Source: Komagataeibacter diospyri
GTDB lineage: Bacteria; Pseudomonadota; Alphaproteobacteria; Acetobacterales; Acetobacteraceae
Direction of reading: 5' to 3'
Length of the DNA stretch: 64,000 bases
Assembly (NCBI RefSeq): GCF_006538165.1
Contig: NZ_BDLU01000050.1
Location: 1 to 64,000 of the forward strand
Shown one piece after another: positions 17,149 to 24,459 of the stretch. Made by a program: the position numbers and the translations under genes. The first letter of the stretch is position 1, and every line of letters starts with the position of its first letter. The notes beneath the pieces are model-generated. The model was not told where the DNA came from and made no database searches. It saw only the letters and a program-made list of their open reading frames with translations.

Positions 17149-18210
17149 TCATACATCCCGTATGGTCTTGATCAGGTCACCCACATGTTCGGGAGGCGTG
17201 GTCGGAATGACCCCATGGCCAAGGTTGAATACATGGGGGCGGCCCTTCATCGCATCACGGATGGCGCGGGCTTCGGTGCGCATGCCCTCACCGCCCGCCA
17301 GCACGCGGATCGGGTCAAGATTACCCTGCAGCACCAGCGTGTCCGGCACCTTTTCCGCCACGGCCTTCATGTCGGCCCCGGTATCAAGCGCCATCGCGTT
17401 CACACCCGTCTTGTGCCCGTATTCAATCGCCATAAGCCCGCCCAGCCGCGGGAAGCCGATAACCGGCACGCCGGGATGGCGGGCATTGATGATTTCGGTA
17501 ATCCGGCGCGTAGGTTCAATGACGTGCCTGCGGAACTGTGACGGCGGCAGAAGTCCCGACCAACTGTCGAACAGCATGACCGCTTCCGCCCCGGCCGTGA
17601 TCTGGTCGCACAGCATGTCCGCCGTGGCGGTGGTCAGCAGGTCGATCAGGCGGTCGAAGAATTCGGGATCGGTATAGGCCAGCCTGCGCGTTTCCTCGAA
17701 CTCACGCGATCCATGGCCTTCAACCATGTAGCACGCCACCGTGAACGGCGCCCCGGCAAAGCCGATCAGCGTGACCTGTCCCGATTTCGCAGGTCCGATC
17801 GGTTCTGGTCCGTCAACGGCCCTGCGCAGCCGCCCCAGCGTTTCCATCACCGGCTGCGTTGCCTGTTTTACCCGCGTGGGATCCAGGCGTTCAAGGTCGG
17901 CTATCGAACGCACGGCCCCAAGGACGGGACCCCGACCCGGCACGAATTCCAGCGACTGTCCCATCGCCCATGGCAGGATGAGGATGTCGGAAAACAGGAT
18001 CGCGCCATCCATGCCAAAACGCCGGATGGGCTGAAGCGTGATATCCACCGCCATGTCCGGAGTCATGCAGCGGGTTATGAAATCCGCCTTTTCACGCAAC
18101 GCCCGGAATTCTGGCAGGAACCGGCCCGCCTGCCGCATCAGCCATACCGGAGGTGGCCATATTGCCTCTCCCAACAGGGTGCCGAGCAGGGGTTTGCGTG
18201 TTTCAGTCAT
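17149..18210 (-). CDS. hemE: Uroporphyrinogen decarboxylase
   Basis: 353 aa, normal length. It converts uroporphyrinogen III to coproporphyrinogen III. The N-terminal signature PVWLMRQAGRFLPEFRALR and the central GFAGAPFTVACYMVEG, LMRQAGR Arg and the conserved Asp region DGAILFSDILILPWAMG are all present. It starts at ATG 18210 and is first in hemE-HAD-hemJ. In Caulobacter and Rickettsia hemE flanks the chromosome origin, and here the 406 bp between hemE and maf also has origin-like features. Confidence 0.96.
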   Translation of the reverse strand: MTETRKPLLGTLLGEAIWPPPVWLMRQAGRFLPEFRALREKADFITRCMTPDMAVDITLQPIRRFGMDGAILFSDILILPWAMGQSLEFVPGRGPVLGAVRSIADLERLDPTRVKQATQPVMETLGRLRRAVDGPEPIGPAKSGQVTLIGFAGAPFTVACYMVEGHGSREFEETRRLAYTDPEFFDRLIDLLTTATADMLCDQITAGAEAVMLFDSWSGLLPPSQFRRHVIEPTRRITEIINARHPGVPVIGFPRLGGLMAIEYGHKTGVNAMALDTGADMKAVAEKVPDTLVLQGNLDPIRVLAGGEGMRTEARAIRDAMKGRPHVFNLGHGVIPTTPPEHVGDLIKTIRDV

Positions 18211-18616
18211 CGATCCGTCGTTCTGTTTCGTTGTGGCCGGACTATCTCGTACTTTCGCCGTGACGGATAGCGGGCAGGTGGAACGTGCACGCCTCTTTCA
18301 AAACAATAAAAGAAAAGAGAAAGAAATTTTTTGATGTGCTTTAAGTGCTGTGGATGACGGGGTACCCACGTTTCCGAAAATGTACCCCACTTTTCCCACA
18401 GAGTGTACAGTTTCCGACTCCAAGGATTCCCGTGCCTGCGGGAAGTTATCCAGAATGTACCGACATAAGCCTGTGTACAACCCACCGTGAATGGAGGTGT
18501 ACCCGTTGTCCACGGTACTCGGTACGGCACAGAATTGTTTGGAGTACTGTCCCCATGTACCCCAGTACTCGAACGCGCCGAATTTCCTGTTTCACTTCGG
18601 CAGTACGGAGAGGGTG
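18211..18616. other. Non-coding hemE-maf interval, putative chromosomal replication origin (oriC)
   Basis: 406 bp between divergent hemE and maf with no convincing gene. It contains an AT-rich, purine-rich tract (about 18297-18346), four DnaA-box-like 9-mers (TGTGGATGA 18349-18357, TTTCCCACA 18392-18400, TTATCCAGA 18446-18454, TTGTCCACG 18506-18514; the first three differ from TTWTNCACA at one position, the last at two), two GANTC sites (18416 and 18425), and 13 GTAC tetranucleotides. Fifteen GTAC occur from 18249 to 18683, where about two are expected by chance. The alphaproteobacterial hemE-maf neighbourhood is a known origin location. Origin status is inference. Confidence 0.6.
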
Positions 18617-19261
18617 ATGCCAGACGACTCGAATTTAGTACTAAAGCCACCGCCATTACAGGCGGAGTCGCCGCCGATAGTACTTGCCAGCCGCTCTGCC
18701 GCGCGCCGGAGTCTGCTGGAATCGGCGGGCATAAGGGCGGATTACCGGGCAGCGGATGTGGATGAACATGCCATTCGCGAGCAGGCCCGTGCCTGCGGGA
18801 TGGAAACAGGCCAGACAGCCCTTGAACTGGCCCGTGCCAAGGCGCGCGCCATAAGCGTGGATACTGGTGCGGTCGTGATTGGAGCGGACCAGATGCTGTC
18901 ATGCGATGGGGCGTGGTTTGACAAGCCTGAAAGCATGGATGCCGCCCGCCAGCAGTTGCGCATGCTGCGTGGCAGGACACATGTGCTGCATACGGCAGTA
19001 GTGATGCTGCGTGACGGGAGCGAGACATGGCGCCATGTCGCCTGCCCCGTGCTGCATATGCGCGGCTTCAGCGATTCCTTTCTGGAGCGTTATCTGGCGC
19101 TGGAGGGTGATGCAATTCTGTCCTGTGTCGGGTGTTACCGTCTGGAAGGGGCAGGCATTCACCTGTTTTCCCATATAACAGGGGAACATGCCGCCATTAT
19201 GGGCCTGCCTCTGCTCCCACTCCTGCAGGCGTTACGGGCACAGCGTATCATCCTGCGATAA
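18617..19261 (+). CDS. maf: Maf family nucleoside-triphosphate pyrophosphatase
   Basis: 214 aa. IVLASRSAARRSLLESAGIR is the Maf signature, the catalytic acidic residues sit in VVIGADQMLSCDGAWFDKP, and later come RGRTHVLHTAVVML and ILSCVGCYRLEGAGIHLF. Maf proteins hydrolyse dTTP, UTP or modified nucleotides to the monophosphate. The subtype (YhdE or YceF) cannot be settled. The ATG at 18617 is chosen because GGAGAGGGTG precedes it; the frame runs on to 18491 through the probable origin, which should be non-coding. In Caulobacter maf is also close to the origin. It is divergent from hemE. Confidence 0.93.
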   Translation: MPDDSNLVLKPPPLQAESPPIVLASRSAARRSLLESAGIRADYRAADVDEHAIREQARACGMETGQTALELARAKARAISVDTGAVVIGADQMLSCDGAWFDKPESMDAARQQLRMLRGRTHVLHTAVVMLRDGSETWRHVACPVLHMRGFSDSFLERYLALEGDAILSCVGCYRLEGAGIHLFSHITGEHAAIMGLPLLPLLQALRAQRIILR

Positions 19262-19358
19262 TTTGGTTTGTGGGGGTTGCATTGCCAGGGTCTTACGGTT
19301 ATACCCCGCGAACCGGACCACGGCAGGCCATATGAAACGGCCAGTCAGTCAGGACAGT

Positions 19359-19434
19359 GGGGCCATAGCTCAGTTGGGAGAGCGCCTGAATGGCATTCAG
19401 GAGGTCAGGGGTTCGACTCCCCTTGGCTCCACCA
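19359..19434 (+). tRNA. tRNA-Ala (anticodon GGC)
   Basis: 76-nt cloverleaf: acceptor GGGGCCA/TGGCTCC (one G-U), D-arm AGCTCAGTTGGGAGAGC, anticodon arm CCTGA-ATGGCAT-TCAGG with GGC, T-arm GGGGTTCGACTCCCC and encoded CCA. It reads GCC and GCU codons. It resembles the tRNA-Ala(CGC) at 14869-14944 but points the other way. Confidence 0.97.
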
Positions 19435-19520
19435 GATTCCTTATCTGGTACCCCCTTAAAATACTAAATCTGACAGTTCACCTGATAGGCTGGTAAAAAA
19501 GTCTACGAACTGAAGTGTCC

Positions 19521-19575
19521 TGAAAAAGTTTTTTGGTAAAGCTTTCTAAAAAAGACGGCATCCAAAAATTTTCAT
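19521..19575. repeat. Partial dispersed palindromic intergenic element
   Basis: AAAAAGTTTTTTGGTAAAGC, then CTAAAAAAGACGGCATCCAA and AAATTTT match the ends of the family in reversed order, with the second inner hairpin missing. It lies between tRNA-Ala(GGC) and the RmlC-like gene in a low-GC stretch with no gene. Confidence 0.55.
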
Positions 19576-19810
19576 GATTTTTTATAAACAGCCTTTGGGC
19601 CAGCGCATGAAATCTGTTTCCGGATTGCCTTAATCGGTTCGTAATACGTGCTGCGTTAAAACTGCATTTCATACGAATGAAACGCGTAATCGGTTCAGCG
19701 TGTTCCCGACCAAATGAAAAGCAGATCCGGATGCAGATTTTAAGTGATTGCCCATCCATGCCCGTATTGGGACATGGCCACCCGCCTGTATGTCGGGCAC
19801 GGGGCGGATA

Positions 19811-20407
19811 ATGGACAGGCATACCGTATTGCCTGTCGCGTCTGCCGGATATGGGGCGCAAGACATCGAACTGGAGGCATTGCCGCTCCGTGGGGTTTAT
19901 GTGCTGACGCGTCTATCGGATCGCCATGCCAGTCCTGATACCGCGCTTTTGCACCGGATCGGTATGGAAGGGCATTTCACACATGGTATCAGCCTTGTGT
20001 CGCATCATCAGGGTCATGTAAGGGGCCTGCATTGTCAGATAGAACCTGCGCCACAGGGCAGGCTCATGCAGTGTGAACACGGTGTGGTATGGTGTGTGGT
20101 GGTGGATGTGCGCACTGGATCCCCGACCTTCGGGCAATGGGTTGCGGAGACCCTGAGTGCCGAAAATGGTCGATGGTTATGGATACCGCCGGGTTTCCTG
20201 CACGGGTCATGCACGCTGGGTGACCGGACGGCGGTCCGTTACCACTGCACCACCCCTCCGCAGCGAGAGTATGAACGGGCCGTGCGCTGGAATGATGAAG
20301 CCCTGGGGATCGGGTGGCCCGTGGCGGACACGCAGGCTGTCCTGTCCCGGCAGGACCTGTCGGCCGCACCTTTTTTCAGCGTGATCGACTGGTTTGCTTA
20401 CGCCTGA
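19811..20407 (+). CDS. RmlC-like dTDP-4-dehydrorhamnose 3,5-epimerase family protein
   Basis: About 198 aa, cupin fold. HVRGLHCQ contains the catalytic-base His, GSPTFGQWVAETLSAENGRW and LWIPPGFLHGSCTL are strong RmlC motifs, RYHC gives the expected acid Tyr, and AVRWNDEALGIGWPV is the C-terminal signature. The ATG at 19811 has a GGGGCGG-like site; a start at 19748 would add 21 residues. RmlC epimerises C3 and C5 on the way to dTDP-rhamnose. The partner genes rmlA, rmlB and rmlD are not in the window, so this is a lone epimerase and might act on another sugar nucleotide. Confidence 0.82.
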   Translation: MDRHTVLPVASAGYGAQDIELEALPLRGVYVLTRLSDRHASPDTALLHRIGMEGHFTHGISLVSHHQGHVRGLHCQIEPAPQGRLMQCEHGVVWCVVVDVRTGSPTFGQWVAETLSAENGRWLWIPPGFLHGSCTLGDRTAVRYHCTTPPQREYERAVRWNDEALGIGWPVADTQAVLSRQDLSAAPFFSVIDWFAYA

Positions 20408-20464
20408 TTATAAAACATTGTTTGAAAAAACTTCTTTTTTCACCGTTTCGGGGCCGTTAGCCTG

Positions 20465-21925
20465 TCAGGTGGAATGATCGAGTTCGTCGAGTTCGATCAT
20501 TCCAGCCTCCCCCGTCTGGGCGGGGGGGATAACGGGCATGGCCTGTTCTGTTGCCCTGTCACCCGGATGCAGCCTGCGGACCACGCCAAAGGCGGTCATG
20601 ACCGCGCAGGACCCGAACAGGACACACCCCAGCACCTGCCCCACCTGCACGCCGGCGGGACCGAACTGCATGCCGAACCACACGAACGGAATGGTGCCCA
20701 ATGTCGCCCGGCCCCAGTTGAACAGGGTGGAATAAAGCGGGAAACCCAGATTGTTGAAGGCGGAATTGGCCACGAACAGCATGCCGATGAAAACGTAACC
20801 GGCAATGGTCCAGTTACAGAACAGGTGAATCAGCATCGCCGCCGTGCCCTGTGCCGAAAACACCCGCACCACCATGTCCTGTGTCAGGAACAGGACAGCC
20901 CATGTAATCGCCACGCACAATGCCACCAGCCACAGGGACGCAACCAGGGTGGCGCGCACCCGGTCCAGCTTTCCCGCCCCCAGATTCTGCGACATGATTG
21001 GCCCAACCGATCCCGTCAGGGCAAAAACAAAGGCGAACGCCACCGGTACGATCCGGTCAATGGTCGCCTGTCCCGCCACGGCTGCCAGACCGAAGCTGGC
21101 CATGGCATGGGTGACGAATACGCCGCCAACCGGGGTCGCCAGATTGGTCAGGATGGCAGGCATCGCCACCTGTGCCACCATTCTGGTATCCGTGATGACA
21201 TGGGTGCGCACCGGCAGTGCCAGCAGTCCATGCCGACGGGCACAGCGGAAACCGGCCACCGCCACGGCCAGACGCGACAGGATGGTGCTGATCGCGGCTC
21301 CCTTCAGCCCAAGCCCCATCACCACGATCAGCAGCGGATCGGCAATGGCCGAGATCATGGCCCCCATCAGGGTCACGTTCATGGAAATACGCGCAGCCCC
21401 TATGGCGCGCAGCAGGCCCGAACACCCCATGCCCGCCGCAATCAGCGGCAGCCCGGGTGAGACGATTTCCAGGAAAAGGGTGGCCTGACGGGCCGCTTCC
21501 CCCTTTGCCCCCAGCAGCGCAAGCAGGGGGGCTGCCAGCCATGCCGTGAATATACCGATTATCAGACATGCGCTGATCATGAAAATCCCGAAGGAGGATG
21601 CGACCCGTTGTGCCTGTTCCATCCTGCCCGCGCCGATCAGCCGCCCGGTAATGGCCCCGATGCCGATGGACAGGCCAATGGACACGGCAATCTGCACGTA
21701 GCTTATGACGCCCGAAAACCCGATGGCTGCGGTCAGCGCGGGATCACCCAGCCACGAGATGTAGAAAAGATTCAGCAGGTCGACAATGAAGACAGCCATA
21801 AGCCCAATGGCCCCGGTCCCTGCCATGACAACAACGTGGCGGACAATATGCCCCGTGCAGAAGGCGGCTTTTGGTCGGGTTACGGTGTGTCCCCCCATTC
21901 GGGTGTCCTGTCTGCTGGCGTTCAT
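20465..21925 (-). CDS. MATE family efflux transporter
   Basis: 486 aa with about twelve hydrophobic segments in two halves. The first half has GLMAVFIVDLLNLFYISWLG, IGFSGVISYVQIAVSIGLSIG and GRLIGAGRMEQAQRVASS; the second repeats the pattern in FALTGSVGPIMSQNLGAGKLD, which are MATE signatures. MATE proteins export cationic drugs or metabolites in exchange for protons or sodium; the substrate is unknown. Its promoter must lie in the AT-rich interval 21926-22160, which contains a tandem 27-bp repeat. Confidence 0.9.
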   Translation of the reverse strand: MNASRQDTRMGGHTVTRPKAAFCTGHIVRHVVVMAGTGAIGLMAVFIVDLLNLFYISWLGDPALTAAIGFSGVISYVQIAVSIGLSIGIGAITGRLIGAGRMEQAQRVASSFGIFMISACLIIGIFTAWLAAPLLALLGAKGEAARQATLFLEIVSPGLPLIAAGMGCSGLLRAIGAARISMNVTLMGAMISAIADPLLIVVMGLGLKGAAISTILSRLAVAVAGFRCARRHGLLALPVRTHVITDTRMVAQVAMPAILTNLATPVGGVFVTHAMASFGLAAVAGQATIDRIVPVAFAFVFALTGSVGPIMSQNLGAGKLDRVRATLVASLWLVALCVAITWAVLFLTQDMVVRVFSAQGTAAMLIHLFCNWTIAGYVFIGMLFVANSAFNNLGFPLYSTLFNWGRATLGTIPFVWFGMQFGPAGVQVGQVLGCVLFGSCAVMTAFGVVRRLHPGDRATEQAMPVIPPAQTGEAGMIELDELDHST

Positions 21926-22061
21926 ACGGTCAGGCCAGAGCTGCCGCGATTTCTGGCTGCATGATGCGGGTCAATGAAATCTGGCACAAGGCCCATGTCG
22001 TGCCTGCCTTTTTCCTGTGGCCTGAAAAAGTATCGTGATGTCGTGTCTATATTGTCAGCAC

Positions 22062-22115
22062 ATTGTGCGGTGCAAAATAAACAAAGTGATTGTGCAGTGC
22101 AAAAAAAGTAAAATT
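22062..22115. repeat. Two tandem 27-bp units upstream of the MATE gene
   Basis: ATTGTGCGGTGCAAAA (22062-22077) and ATTGTGCAGTGCAAAA (22089-22104) differ at one base, are 27 bp apart, and the whole 27-bp units match at 21 positions. They lie 137-190 bp upstream of the MATE start codon in a very AT-rich stretch, as an operator pair would. No known regulator site is recognised. Confidence 0.6.
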
Positions 22116-22174
22116 TCATTTTTATTTATATTTATGTTGACCATTTAAAATAAGGGTGGCATACAGAATCACAC

Positions 22175-22190
22175 GAAGCGATCAGGCTTC
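22175..22190. repeat. 16-bp palindromic motif, copy 1
   Basis: GAAGCGATCAGGCTTC, with GAAGC/GCTTC arms and a 6-nt centre. An identical copy is at 22683-22698, and the first 9 bases recur with flank at 10-20 of the window. Copies 1 and 2 flank the terminator and the 67-aa gene. Confidence 0.5.
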
Positions 22191-22208
22191 CATAAATACA
22201 AAGAACAT

Positions 22209-22297
22209 CCGGCAAAAAATGCCGGAACGGATGCAGCACCCCCGGTGTTGGCATTCCACTGACAGGGTCTCCCCATAACGGGGGGACCCTGTTTTTT
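22209..22297 (+). ncRNA. Candidate small RNA or attenuated leader ending in an orphan terminator
   Basis: A hairpin CCGGCA-AAAAA-TGCCGG (22209-22225) is followed by 36 nt and then a strong Rho-independent terminator (22262-22297) on the plus strand. No protein gene is upstream on the plus strand: the nearest upstream gene, MATE, is transcribed away. So a transcript of about 100-200 nt beginning in the AT-rich region is implied. Alternatively it is an attenuator leader of the 67-aa gene 120 bp downstream. The 5' end is not known. Confidence 0.45.
22262..22297 (+). terminator. Strong Rho-independent terminator without a preceding gene
   Basis: CAGGGTCTCCCC pairs with GGGGGGACCCTG (12 bp, one G-U) around a 5-nt loop, followed by TTTTTT. 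There is no T tract in the opposite direction, so it works for plus-strand transcripts only. Confidence 0.85.
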
Positions 22298-22419
22298 GCG
22301 TATGGCATAAAATAATGGGGTGCCATCCGTCTTTTACGTATCTTGTCCCGATCGGCTTTCTTTACCCTGTCGCTGGTTTCCACGCCTGTGGAGGCCATTC
22401 CGTTTAGGGAGGAATATCA

Positions 22420-22623
22420 ATGTCCAGACTGACTGCGGCCGAACGCGATGCCTTGCCGGATTCAGCCTTTGCCCTGCCGGGGCGACGTTATCCGATACCG
22501 GATGCAACCCATGCCCGTGACGCGCTGGCCCGCGCCAGTGAAATGCTGCATCGTGGTGACCTGACACAGCAGGAATACGATACCGTCGTCGCCCGCGCCC
22601 ATGCCGTGCTGGAAGAGGAATAG
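22420..22623 (+). CDS. Small conserved hypothetical protein
   Basis: 67 aa, with TAGGGAGGAATATCA before the ATG, an excellent ribosome site. The sequence MSRLTAAERDALPDSAFALP then PGRRYPIPDATHARDALARA resembles a motif seen in phage head-maturation proteins and in small proteins (LPDSAFALPGRRYPI, followed by HARNALAR). The C-terminal half is a charged helix (LTQQEYDTVVARAHAVLEEE). No function is assigned. It sits alone between a gene-free interval and the etf operon, on the opposite strand to both neighbours. GC content is high, like the host, so recent transfer is not evident. Confidence 0.7.
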   Translation: MSRLTAAERDALPDSAFALPGRRYPIPDATHARDALARASEMLHRGDLTQQEYDTVVARAHAVLEEE

Positions 22624-22631
22624 CCCGGCAT

Positions 22632-22668
22632 GAAAAAAAGGGGCGCGGAAGTTTCCCTCCGCGCCCCT
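22632..22668 (-). terminator. Terminator of the etf operon
   Basis: On the minus strand GGGGCGCGGA pairs with TCCGCGCCCC around an 8-nt loop and is followed by TTTTTTT. It lies about 28 bp after the etfA stop codon. Confidence 0.85.
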
Positions 22669-22682
22669 TACGCGTGCTTTAT

Positions 22683-22698
22683 GAAGCGATCAGGCTTC
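22683..22698. repeat. 16-bp palindromic motif, copy 2
   Basis: GAAGCGATCAGGCTTC, identical to 22175-22190. It overlaps the stop codon of etfA by two bases. Confidence 0.5.
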
Positions 22699-23635
22699 AG
22701 CCCGCCTTGTCCAGTTCCGCTTCAAGCTGCGGCAGGATGGTGAACAGGTCGCCCACAATGCCGTAATCCGCCACCTGGAAGATTGGCGCTTCGGGGTCCT
22801 TGTTGACCGCAACGATGACCTTGCTGTCCTTCATTCCGGCCAGATGCTGGATCTGCCCCGAAATTCCCATGGCAATATACAGTTCCGGCGCCACGATCTT
22901 GCCGGTCTGTCCCACCTGGTATTCGTTGGAAACGAAGCCCTTGTCCACTGCGGCGCGCGATGCGCCGATTGCCGCACCCAGACGGTCAGCCAGCGGTTCC
23001 AGCAGCTTGAAGTTTTCTTCGTTCAGCATGCCGTTGCCGCCCGATACGACCACACGGGCGGATTCCAGTTCCGGCCGTTCGGACTTCGACAGTTCGGTGG
23101 CGATGAAGGTCGATCCACCCGGACCTGCGGGCAGGGCCACTTCCTCGATCGTTGCATTGCCGCCTTCGCTTGCGACCGGCTCGAAGGAGGACGCGCGGAC
23201 CGTGATGATTTTCTTCGCATCCGCCGACTTTACCGTTGCCAGCGCGCTACCCGCATAGATGGGCCGGACAAAGGTATCAGCGTCGTTTATGGCGACAATA
23301 TCGGGGATCGGCTGCACATCCAGCAGCGCGGCCGTGCGTGGCAGGATGTTCTTCGCCGTGGCTGACGACGCGGCCAGGATGTGTGTGTAACCCGCAGCCA
23401 GATCCGCCAGCAGGCTGGCTACCGGCTCGGCCAGTTCGCTGTTGCCGGTGGTGTCGGTAACCTGCACCACCTTCTTCACGCCCGGAATGGCGGCAGCGGA
23501 TTTTGCGGCGGCGGCCGCATCCGGACCAGTGACCAGCACATCGACATCACCCAGCTTGCTGGCGGCCGCAATGGCGGAACGCGATGCCTGACGGATCGCA
23601 CCGCCTTCATGATCAAGATAAACGAGAACGGTCAT
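22697..23635 (-). CDS. etfA: Electron transfer flavoprotein subunit alpha
   Basis: 312 aa. The C-terminal FAD-binding region is typical: [39 protein letters not shown] and [16 protein letters not shown]. The N-terminus [20 protein letters not shown] begins the nucleotide-binding-like domain. With EtfB it carries electrons from acyl-CoA and other dehydrogenases to ETF:quinone oxidoreductase. It follows etfB by 2 bp and ends before a terminator. The three-gene order ETF-QO, etfB, etfA on one strand makes a complete electron relay. Confidence 0.97.
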   Translation of the reverse strand: MTVLVYLDHEGGAIRQASRSAIAAASKLGDVDVLVTGPDAAAAAKSAAAIPGVKKVVQVTDTTGNSELAEPVASLLADLAAGYTHILAASSATAKNILPRTAALLDVQPIPDIVAINDADTFVRPIYAGSALATVKSADAKKIITVRASSFEPVASEGGNATIEEVALPAGPGGSTFIATELSKSERPELESARVVVSGGNGMLNEENFKLLEPLADRLGAAIGASRAAVDKGFVSNEYQVGQTGKIVAPELYIAMGISGQIQHLAGMKDSKVIVAVNKDPEAPIFQVADYGIVGDLFTILPQLEAELDKAG

Positions 23636-23637
23636 GA

Positions 23638-24387
23638 TCAGATCACCTTTGCTTCGTTACGCAGACGCGACACCAGTTCCGCTGCCGAGTCGAGCTTGAT
23701 CCCCGCCTTGCGTTCAGGCGGTTCGGCAACCGAGACCACGCTCAGCCGCGGCGTCATGTCCACGCCCAGATCGGCAGGCGTGATCTTTTCCATCGGTTTC
23801 TTGCGCGCCTTCATGATGTTGGGCAGCGAAGCGTAACGCGGTTCGTTCAGGCGCAGGTCGGCGGTAATGATGGCCGGCAGCGCCAGCTTCACGGTCTGCG
23901 ACCCGCCATCGATTTCACGCATGACGGTCACGGCGCCATCGGCGACTTCCACCTTGGAGGCAAAGGTGGCCTGCGGGCGCCCCAGCAGCCCGGCCAGCAT
24001 CTGGCCCGTGGCGTTCATGTCATCATCAATGGCCTGCTTGCCAAGGATGATCAGGTCGGGCTTTTCCTTTTCTACCAGTGCCTTGAGCACCTTGGCCACT
24101 GATAGCGGCTCGGTCACCACATCGGTTTCCACCAGGATGGAACGGTCAGCGCCCATGGCCATGGCCGTGCGCAGGGTGTCCTGCGCCTTGGCCTCGCCGA
24201 TCGAAACCGCGATGATTTCGCTCACCACGCCTTTTTCCTTCAGGCGTACGGCTTCCTCGACCGCGATTTCATCAAACGGATTCATGGACATCTTGACGCC
24301 GGCAGTTTCAACACCGGAACCATCGGCTTTCACTCGCGGCTTGATGTTGTAATCAATCACGCGCTTAACGGGTACAAGAACCTTCAT
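23638..24387 (-). CDS. etfB: Electron transfer flavoprotein subunit beta
   Basis: 249 aa. [20 protein letters not shown] opens the protein, with [20 protein letters not shown] and the AMP-binding region [41 protein letters not shown], with the ETF-beta signature region [22 protein letters not shown], completes it. EtfB binds AMP and docks dehydrogenases. It is located between the ETF-QO gene (72 bp) and etfA (2 bp) in one operon. Confidence 0.97.
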   Translation of the reverse strand: MKVLVPVKRVIDYNIKPRVKADGSGVETAGVKMSMNPFDEIAVEEAVRLKEKGVVSEIIAVSIGEAKAQDTLRTAMAMGADRSILVETDVVTEPLSVAKVLKALVEKEKPDLIILGKQAIDDDMNATGQMLAGLLGRPQATFASKVEVADGAVTVMREIDGGSQTVKLALPAIITADLRLNEPRYASLPNIMKARKKPMEKITPADLGVDMTPRLSVVSVAEPPERKAGIKLDSAAELVSRLRNEAKVI

Positions 24388-24459
24388 TGCATATTTGCCT
24401 GTCTGTCTTCGGATAAGGGCAATCGGTGTGACGGACTACATACCGTACCCGCCACATGA

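Larger units (their letters stand above)
21926..22419. other. Long gene-free interval with AT-rich segment and two hairpins
   Basis: 494 bp with no convincing coding sequence. Bases 22081-22140 are only 22 percent GC by hand count, against an estimated GC of about 60 percent for the window. It contains a tandem repeat (22062-22115), a 16-bp palindrome copy (22175-22190), a small hairpin (22209-22225) and a strong terminator (22262-22297), which are listed separately. It is bounded by the MATE gene (minus) and a 67-aa gene (plus). Confidence 0.7.

Noticed and set aside
19811..20407. Loss of the catalytic Tyr in the RmlC-like protein
   Set aside because: At first the TTPPQ stretch where TNYY is usual suggested it, but the acid Tyr aligns with RYHC, which is present.
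22420..22623. Prophage remnant
   Set aside because: Only a short similarity to phage maturation proteins; no other phage gene is near and the gene has host-like GC and a good ribosome site.
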